From an uncultured Bryobacteraceae bacterium (GTDB taxonomy: Bacteria > Acidobacteriota > Terriglobia > Bryobacterales > Bryobacteraceae): a stretch of 64,000 nt of DNA. Each line of letters opens with the position of its first letter. Position 1 is the stretch's first letter. The notes under the pieces were generated by a model. It was not told the origin of the DNA. It worked only from the letters and a program-made list of their open reading frames with translations, and ran no database searches. Position numbers and translations under genes: made by a program. The stretch covers positions 124,001 to 188,000 of the forward strand of contig CALJAM010000002.1 in the NCBI GenBank assembly GCA_938027685.1, read 5' to 3'. Of this stretch, positions 59,077 through 64,000 are shown in pieces.

Positions 59077-60222
59077 TCATACCTCCCGCGGGTGAGCGGC
59101 GTATTCGCGCATCAGCCGCACGAATTCGTCGAACAGGTAGAGCGAGTCGTGGGGACCGGGCGCCGCCTCCGGATGGTATTGCACACAGAAGACCGGCTCG
59201 CGGCGGTGACGGAACCCCTCCAGCGTGCCGTCGTTCAGATTGAAGTGCGTCAGCTCGATGTCGGCCGCGGGCAGCGAGTCCGGATCCACGGCGAAGCCAT
59301 GGTTGTGCGAGGTGATCTCTACGCGGTTCGTGAGGCGGTTGATGACCGGATGATTCGCCCCGCGATGGCCGAATTTCAGCTTGTACGTTCTGCCGCCGAA
59401 GGCCAGCCCCAGAAGCTGGTGGCCGAGGCAGATGCCGAAGATCGGTTTGCGCCCGATCAGACGGCGGATGTTGGCTACCTGGCGTTCGAGCGGTTCGGGA
59501 TCGCCGGGGCCGTTCGAGAGGAATATGCCGTCCGGCTGCAGCGCCAGTGCGTCCTCGGCCGGCGTGAGCGAGGGCACAACCGTCACGCGACATCCCGCGT
59601 GAACCAGCCTGCGCAGGATGTTGCGCTTGATGCCGTAATCATATGCCACGACATGGAAGCGAGGCTCCGCCTGCCGCCCTACCCGTTCGGAGGGCGAGCA
59701 GGGCAGCACGCCGCGGTCCCAGGTGTAGATCGCGTCAGTCGAAACGCCCGTGGCCAGATCTAGGCCCGCCATCGGCGGAATGCTGCGCGCTTTCTCGACC
59801 AGCTCCTTGGGATCCGCCTCGATGCCCGACAGCACGCCTCGCATCACGCCATGGATGCGCAGGCGCCGCACCAGCGCTCGCGTGTCCACGCCCGTGATGA
59901 CCGGAATCCCGTGGCGACACAGGAACTGCCGCGCGTCCTCTTCCGCCCGCCAATTACTGGCCAGCGTCGAGAATTCGCGCACCACCAATCCTTCGATGTA
60001 GGGGCGGCCCGCTTCGCTGTCCTCGGCGTTGGCGCCGTAGTTGCCGATGTGCGGATAGGTCAACACCATGATCTGCCCGGCGTACGAGGGATCGGTGAAG
60101 ATCTCCTGATAGCCGGTGATCGCAGTGTTGAACACCACCTCGCCCGATCGCTGGACGGGCGCACCAATGCTCGTGCCCTCGAAGACCGTTCCGTCCTCCA
60201 GGGCGAGGATCGCTTTGTTCAA
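59077..60222 (-). CDS. carA: Carbamoyl-phosphate synthase small subunit
   Basis: 381 aa from a TTG at 60222 ([16 protein letters not shown] matches the family start; GGGAGGGA lies 8 bases upstream). An ATG at 60261 would add 13 residues without a ribosome site. N-terminal domain, then a class I glutaminase: SNGPGDPE, catalytic Cys in [16 protein letters not shown], and [14 protein letters not shown] with His and Glu. It supplies ammonia from glutamine to CarB. Confidence 0.96.
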   Translation of the reverse strand: MNKAILALEDGTVFEGTSIGAPVQRSGEVVFNTAITGYQEIFTDPSYAGQIMVLTYPHIGNYGANAEDSEAGRPYIEGLVVREFSTLASNWRAEEDARQFLCRHGIPVITGVDTRALVRRLRIHGVMRGVLSGIEADPKELVEKARSIPPMAGLDLATGVSTDAIYTWDRGVLPCSPSERVGRQAEPRFHVVAYDYGIKRNILRRLVHAGCRVTVVPSLTPAEDALALQPDGIFLSNGPGDPEPLERQVANIRRLIGRKPIFGICLGHQLLGLAFGGRTYKLKFGHRGANHPVINRLTNRVEITSHNHGFAVDPDSLPAADIELTHFNLNDGTLEGFRHRREPVFCVQYHPEAAPGPHDSLYLFDEFVRLMREYAAHPREV

Positions 60223-60295
60223 GTCGGGGATCCCTCCCGCGGAGTGGGCTGTACCTACCATTTGAGCATTGACGGTCCGCCTGCTTCAACCGCGT

Positions 60296-60303
60296 AGTAT
60301 ACT
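60296..60303. promoter_or_regulatory. Shared palindromic -10 box of divergent genes
   Basis: AGTATACT is its own reverse complement, so each strand shows TATACT (plus 60298-60303; minus 60301-60296). It lies 10 bases before the sulfatase ATG and 73 bases before the carA start. RNA polymerase could probably occupy it in only one direction at a time. Confidence 0.4.
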
Positions 60304-60313
60304 CGCCTGTGCC

Positions 60314-61753
60314 ATGACGCGCCGCGACCTGCTTCGCTCCGCTTGGCTCATACCCTGGCTCGCGCCTGCGCATGATGGCGCTGTCCGGACCAACTTCGTT
60401 TTCATACTTGCCGACGACCTGGGCTGGAGCGACATTACGCCGTACGGAGCCGACCTGCACGAGACCCCGAACCTCGAACGGCTCGCACGCGAAGGCGTGC
60501 GCTTCACCCGGGCTTACGCCGCCTCCCCCGTGTGCTCTCCTACTCGCGCCTCGATTCAGACCGGCAAGTACCCCGCGCGCCTGCGGATGACCATCTGGCG
60601 GGAGGCCGCGCTGCGCGGACCGGAGCGGCGCAAGGTTACCACTCCGGCGGTCGCCGCTGACCTCCCCCACCCGGAGGTCACCATCGCCGAGGTCCTGCGC
60701 GAGGCGGGTTACTTCACGATCCACATCGGCAAATGGCACCTTGGCGGCGCCGAGCATTACCCCGAGACGCAGGGCTACGACGTCAACATCGGCGGCAGTC
60801 TCTGGGGCGCCCCGCCCACGTATTTCTGGCCGTGGCGCGGTCCCTTCGGGCAAGAAAAGGAGTTCCGCTACGTCCCCGGCCTCCACTTGGGCAAGGCCGG
60901 GGAGTACCTCACCGACCGCCTCACGGACGAAGCCCTCAAGATGCTCGACGCGGCCGCGGGCCGCCCGTTTTTCCTGCATCTCTGCTACCACACGGTCCAT
61001 ACGCCAATCCAGGGCAAGCCCGAGCTGGTCGAGCGCTACCGTCAACGCATCGCCCCCGGCATGCGCCACCGCAATCCGGCTTACGCCGCCATGGTGCGGA
61101 GCCTCGACGAGAACGTCGGCCGCGTGCTTCGCTACCTGGAGGAACGCGGCCTTGCGCGCAACACCGTCGTCATCTTTACCTCCGATAACGGCGGCTACGT
61201 CAACATGTGGGGCGGCCTACAGGTCACCGACAACCATCCCCTGCGTTCCGGCAAAGGTTCACTTTACGAGGGAGGCATCCGCGTCCCTTTGATCGTGCGC
61301 GCACCCGACTGCGCCGCGGGCACGAGCTCGGCGGAGCCCGTGTGCTCGATCGATTTTTACCCCACCCTACTCGAGCTGGCCGGCCTTACAGGCGACCCCG
61401 GACACAACGCACAGATGGACGGCATCAGTTTCGCGCGTCTGCTCCGCAATCCCGAGCAGCGGCTGAGTCGGGATGAACTCTTTTTCCATTACCCGCACTA
61501 TTACGCCACCACGACCCCGGTCAGCGCCATCCTGCGCCGCGAGGGAGAGCGGGAGTGGAAACTGCTCGAGTATTTGGAAGACGGAAAAGTCGAGCTTTAC
61601 GATCTCGCCACCGACCCGGGTGAGACACGCGACCTCGCGGGCGAGTTCTCGCAGGTCGTGGAGCGTCTGCGCGCCCGGCTTCACGCCTGGTGGAAGCAGG
61701 TGGCGGCGCCGCTGCCCACGCCGCATCCCGCATCGGCACAGTCCGCTAACTGA
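60314..61753 (+). CDS. Exported formylglycine-type sulfatase (2)
   Basis: 479 aa from the ATG at 60314. Tat-like signal MTRRDLLRSAWLIPWLA. Sulfatase motifs: NFVFILADDLGWSD (two metal Asp), formylglycine motif CSPTR in SPVCSPTRASIQTGKYP, IGKWHLGG and FTSDNGGYV. The C-terminal domain (about 385-470) is usual for arylsulfatase A-like enzymes. This motif has the Ser/Pro/Thr order of classic aryl- and glycosulfatases. It should remove sulfate from polysaccharide or aryl esters. Its stop is 2 bases from the convergent RACo-like gene. Confidence 0.93.
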   Translation: MTRRDLLRSAWLIPWLAPAHDGAVRTNFVFILADDLGWSDITPYGADLHETPNLERLAREGVRFTRAYAASPVCSPTRASIQTGKYPARLRMTIWREAALRGPERRKVTTPAVAADLPHPEVTIAEVLREAGYFTIHIGKWHLGGAEHYPETQGYDVNIGGSLWGAPPTYFWPWRGPFGQEKEFRYVPGLHLGKAGEYLTDRLTDEALKMLDAAAGRPFFLHLCYHTVHTPIQGKPELVERYRQRIAPGMRHRNPAYAAMVRSLDENVGRVLRYLEERGLARNTVVIFTSDNGGYVNMWGGLQVTDNHPLRSGKGSLYEGGIRVPLIVRAPDCAAGTSSAEPVCSIDFYPTLLELAGLTGDPGHNAQMDGISFARLLRNPEQRLSRDELFFHYPHYYATTTPVSAILRREGEREWKLLEYLEDGKVELYDLATDPGETRDLAGEFSQVVERLRARLHAWWKQVAAPLPTPHPASAQSAN

Positions 61754-61755
61754 AG

Positions 61756-63264
61756 CTACGGGTGCGGGAAGAGCATCTGCTGGGCGAAGATCTCTTCAAA
61801 GTCCGGTTCCGCGGCCAGCGAGATGTGGCGGATGCGGCCACGGAGCTGATCGAAGCTCCCGCCCTCGCCTTCCAGCATGAACAGCGCCATCTTGGCGCCC
61901 AGCAGCGCCGTGTTGCCCGCGGGCACGACTCGCTCGTCTTCGAAATCGAGCAATCCGATGCGCCGCGCGCTGGTCCGGTTGACGTAGTTGCCGAAAGCGC
62001 CCGCAAGGTAAATGCGGCGCACGTCGCTCAGCTCCGCACCCAGCTTTCGCAAGACGATCCGTATCCCCGCGGCGATCGCGGCCTTGGCCAGCTGCAGCTC
62101 GCGAACGTCCCGCTGGGTGAGCGCCACGGGCGGGCAGAGCTCCCAAACGCCGCCCTCGACTCTCAGGCGCCCCCTTTCATTCAGGAGGCCCAGATCGAGC
62201 GCCACAGCAGCCGCGTCCACCAGGCCGCTGCCGCAAATGCCGCGCGGCGTCCCGTCACCTATTACGCGACATTCCGGCCGGCCGTCGTGCAGAATCACCT
62301 CCGAGATGGCTCCGGTCGCCGCCCGCATCCCCCAGCGGATGCGCCCTCCCTCGAAGGCCGGACCGGCGGCCGCAGAGGCGCAGAGCGCTCCCTCCCGCGA
62401 GCCGAAAACGATTTCGCCGTTGGTCCCTAGGTCAATGAGGCCCGCGAGTTGATCGCCCTCGAGCAGTCGCGTGGCCAGCACCCCTGCCAGCACGTCGCTG
62501 CCCACGAAGCCTCCGACGCAGGGCAGAAAAAAGACCGGCGCGTCAGCCGGCAGGTTCCAGCCGAGCTCGCGGGAGCGAAACATTTGCAATCCGTCTTGTT
62601 CCGGTCGGAAGGGAACGTGCGACAGCGGCTCCACGTCCAGTCCCGCAAACAGGTGGTGCATGACGGTGTTACCCACGAGTACCGCCGCGGTCAGGGGACG
62701 GTCAAGGCCCGCAGCCAGCTCCTCTGCCATCCGCCCGATCTCGGCGCGGATCATATCGCGCAGACGCTGCAGCCCCTCCGCCGACAGCGCATATTGGATT
62801 CGGCTCATGACGTCGGCGCCGAAAGCCGCCTGCGGGTTCAGGGCGCTGCGCACGCCCAGCACGCGGCCGCTCTCGCGATCGACGAGTTGCGCCACCAGCG
62901 TGGTCGTCCCCACATCCACCGCTAGGCCGACGCCCTTCGCGGGCCGAAAGGCGAAAGGCGTGTCATCCGCCAGAATGGGCGTCTCCCACTGTCCGATCTC
63001 CAAGGTGAGGTCCGCTTCCGCGCGGGCGTGGCAGGCCAGTCGCCAACCGGCTTTGATTTCTGCGGAGGAGAAAGCGCGCCGATCCGCTTCGGTGACGGCA
63101 AGTGAGCCTTCGAGCACGCGCACGCGGCAGCGCCTGCACAAACCGCGCCCGCCGCAGGGAAACTCAACGCCCCATCGAAACAGCGTTTCCCTGAGCCCGC
63201 TACCGCGCTCGACGCTCAGGGCTTGGCCCAGTGGTTCCAAGCGGACAGTGACGGCGTTGTTCAC
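61756..63264 (-). CDS. RACo-like ferredoxin/ASKHA reductive activator
   Basis: 502 aa from a GTG at 63264. An N-terminal [2Fe-2S] ferredoxin domain has Cys37, Cys43, Cys46 and Cys78. The rest is an ASKHA ATPase (DUF4445): phosphate loops AVDVGTTTLVAQLVD (about 112-126) and IDLGTNGEIVFGSREG, plus GICGSGLVDAAA and LAGAFGNYVN. RACo/RamA proteins use ATP to reduce Co(II) in corrinoid methyltransferases. It is shorter than typical (about 600 aa), lacking much of the linker. No corrinoid protein or methyltransferase is in view. It lies 19 bases downstream of accA. Confidence 0.88.
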   Translation of the reverse strand: MNNAVTVRLEPLGQALSVERGSGLRETLFRWGVEFPCGGRGLCRRCRVRVLEGSLAVTEADRRAFSSAEIKAGWRLACHARAEADLTLEIGQWETPILADDTPFAFRPAKGVGLAVDVGTTTLVAQLVDRESGRVLGVRSALNPQAAFGADVMSRIQYALSAEGLQRLRDMIRAEIGRMAEELAAGLDRPLTAAVLVGNTVMHHLFAGLDVEPLSHVPFRPEQDGLQMFRSRELGWNLPADAPVFFLPCVGGFVGSDVLAGVLATRLLEGDQLAGLIDLGTNGEIVFGSREGALCASAAAGPAFEGGRIRWGMRAATGAISEVILHDGRPECRVIGDGTPRGICGSGLVDAAAVALDLGLLNERGRLRVEGGVWELCPPVALTQRDVRELQLAKAAIAAGIRIVLRKLGAELSDVRRIYLAGAFGNYVNRTSARRIGLLDFEDERVVPAGNTALLGAKMALFMLEGEGGSFDQLRGRIRHISLAAEPDFEEIFAQQMLFPHP

Positions 63265-63283
63265 GGACGTGCCGGCCGGCCGC

Positions 63284-64000
63284 TCATTCGGTGAAGAAAT
63301 TTCCCATGCGGCGGAATTTTTCGAAGCGCTGCTGGACGAGCTCCTCGGGACTCAGCGGCGTCAGCTCGTCCAGCGCTTTCCGCAGCGTTTCCCGAACCAT
63401 GGCGGCGGCTGCGTCCCAATCGGTATGAGCGCCCTCGCCTGGCTCGGGGATGATACCGTCGATCAGCCCCAGCCGATAGAGATCCTGAGCCGTAAGCTTG
63501 AGTGCCGCCGCCGCACGTTCGGCCAACTTGGCGTCGCGATAAATGATGGCCGCGCAACTCTCCGGGGAGATGACGCTGTAGATGGCGTTCTCGAGCATGT
63601 AGACACGATTGCCCACACCCAGAGCCAGCGCTCCCCCGCTGCCTCCCTCGCCGATGCAGATCACGATGACGGGCGAACGCAGCCGCGCCATCTCACGCAG
63701 GTTGGAGGCGATGGCTTCTGCCTGGCCGCGTTCCTCGGCGTCAATGCCCGGGTAAGCGCCCGGGGTGTCCAGCAAGGTGAGGATGGGTCGGCCGAACTTC
63801 GCCGCCAGCTGCATCACACGCAGCGCCTTGCGGTAGCCTTCCGGCTTGGGCATGCCGAAGTTGCGGTAGAGCTTCTGTTTGGTGTCGCGCCCCTTCTGCT
63901 GTGCGGCGATCATGATCGGCCGGCCCTCGAAGAAGGCCATCCCGCAGACGATCGCCGGATCGTCACCGAAACGCCGATCCCCGTGAATCTCGTGGAAATC
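63284..64000 (-). CDS. accA: Acetyl-CoA carboxylase alpha subunit, 5' part off the edge
   Basis: The C-terminal 238 residues are visible; the frame continues past base 64000. Motifs of Acc[69 protein letters not shown] and [10 protein letters not shown]. With AccD it transfers carboxyl from biotin to acetyl-CoA at the start of fatty acid synthesis. The RACo-like gene follows by 19 bases. Confidence 0.96.
   Translation of the reverse strand, partial: DFHEIHGDRRFGDDPAIVCGMAFFEGRPIMIAAQQKGRDTKQKLYRNFGMPKPEGYRKALRVMQLAAKFGRPILTLLDTPGAYPGIDAEERGQAEAIASNLREMARLRSPVIVICIGEGGSGGALALGVGNRVYMLENAIYSVISPESCAAIIYRDAKLAERAAAALKLTAQDLYRLGLIDGIIPEPGEGAHTDWDAAAAMVRETLRKALDELTPLSPEELVQQRFEKFRRMGNFFTE

Overview
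The window reads as a high-GC chromosome segment of an acidobacterium, most likely of the Solibacter/Bryobacter group. The strongest marker is a protein at 28945-29775 of the TIGR03437 type, a domain described from Solibacter usitatus. It is supported by the load of exported FG-GAP, DUF1080, Gfo/Idh/MocA, sulfatase and amidohydrolase proteins, and by a housekeeping core of Gram-negative type. Fifty-seven protein genes are supported, two of them cut by the window edges. No rRNA, tRNA, CRISPR array, insertion sequence, prophage or attachment site was seen. Genes are packed tightly. The longest gene-free stretch is 276 bases (38714-38989) and carries the leader of a cold-shock gene.

Layout. 1-10372 (minus strand): a long run comprising an exported amidohydrolase, LolA, GspF, GspE, PilM-, PilN- and PilO-like proteins, a GspC/PilP-like protein, an odd proline-rich pseudopilin, a P1-family peptidase and a lipoprotein. 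No secretin or prepilin peptidase is in view. 10466-16903: lipoprotein, geranylgeranyl-reductase-like flavoprotein and hemL (plus), an FG-GAP protein (minus), htpX and an RlmI-like methyltransferase (plus), and a pterin carbinolamine dehydratase (minus). 16991-21479: S9 peptidase, an unassigned protein, an exported RraA-like protein and an aquaglyceroporin. 21523-28032: DUF177-rpmF-plsX, then dsbD, a lone receiver domain and a copper P-type ATPase. 28045-34312: two Acidobacteria-type exported proteins, alkaline phosphatase, sulfatase, PhzF-like protein. 34399-38713: GHMP kinase, two tandem Tat-exported Gfo/Idh/MocA oxidoreductases, and pcm. 38990-47554: cold-shock protein, a DUF4097 repeat lipoprotein, enoyl-CoA hydratase, an Nramp-related transporter, an FG-GAP lyase-like protein, a PepSY-GDPD fusion, a second exported amidohydrolase and an FKBP isomerase. 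47765-54977: metK-ahcY-tig, followed by an exopolysaccharide export trio. 54988-64000: DUF1080 protein, carA-carB, a second sulfatase, a RACo-like ferredoxin/ASKHA protein, and partial accA.

How the parts fit. The first block looks like a compact type II secretion or type IV pilus-like assembly platform that shares a transcript with a LolA-like chaperone and two hydrolases. Much of the rest encodes exported enzymes for sugars, sulfate or phosphate esters, and cyclic amides. Several single genes have a TANNNT -10 box 6-8 bases before the start codon and no Shine-Dalgarno sequence, which suggests frequent leaderless transcription. Genes inside operons use Shine-Dalgarno sites or 4-base ATGA overlaps. 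All functional assignments come from reading the sequence; no database search was run.
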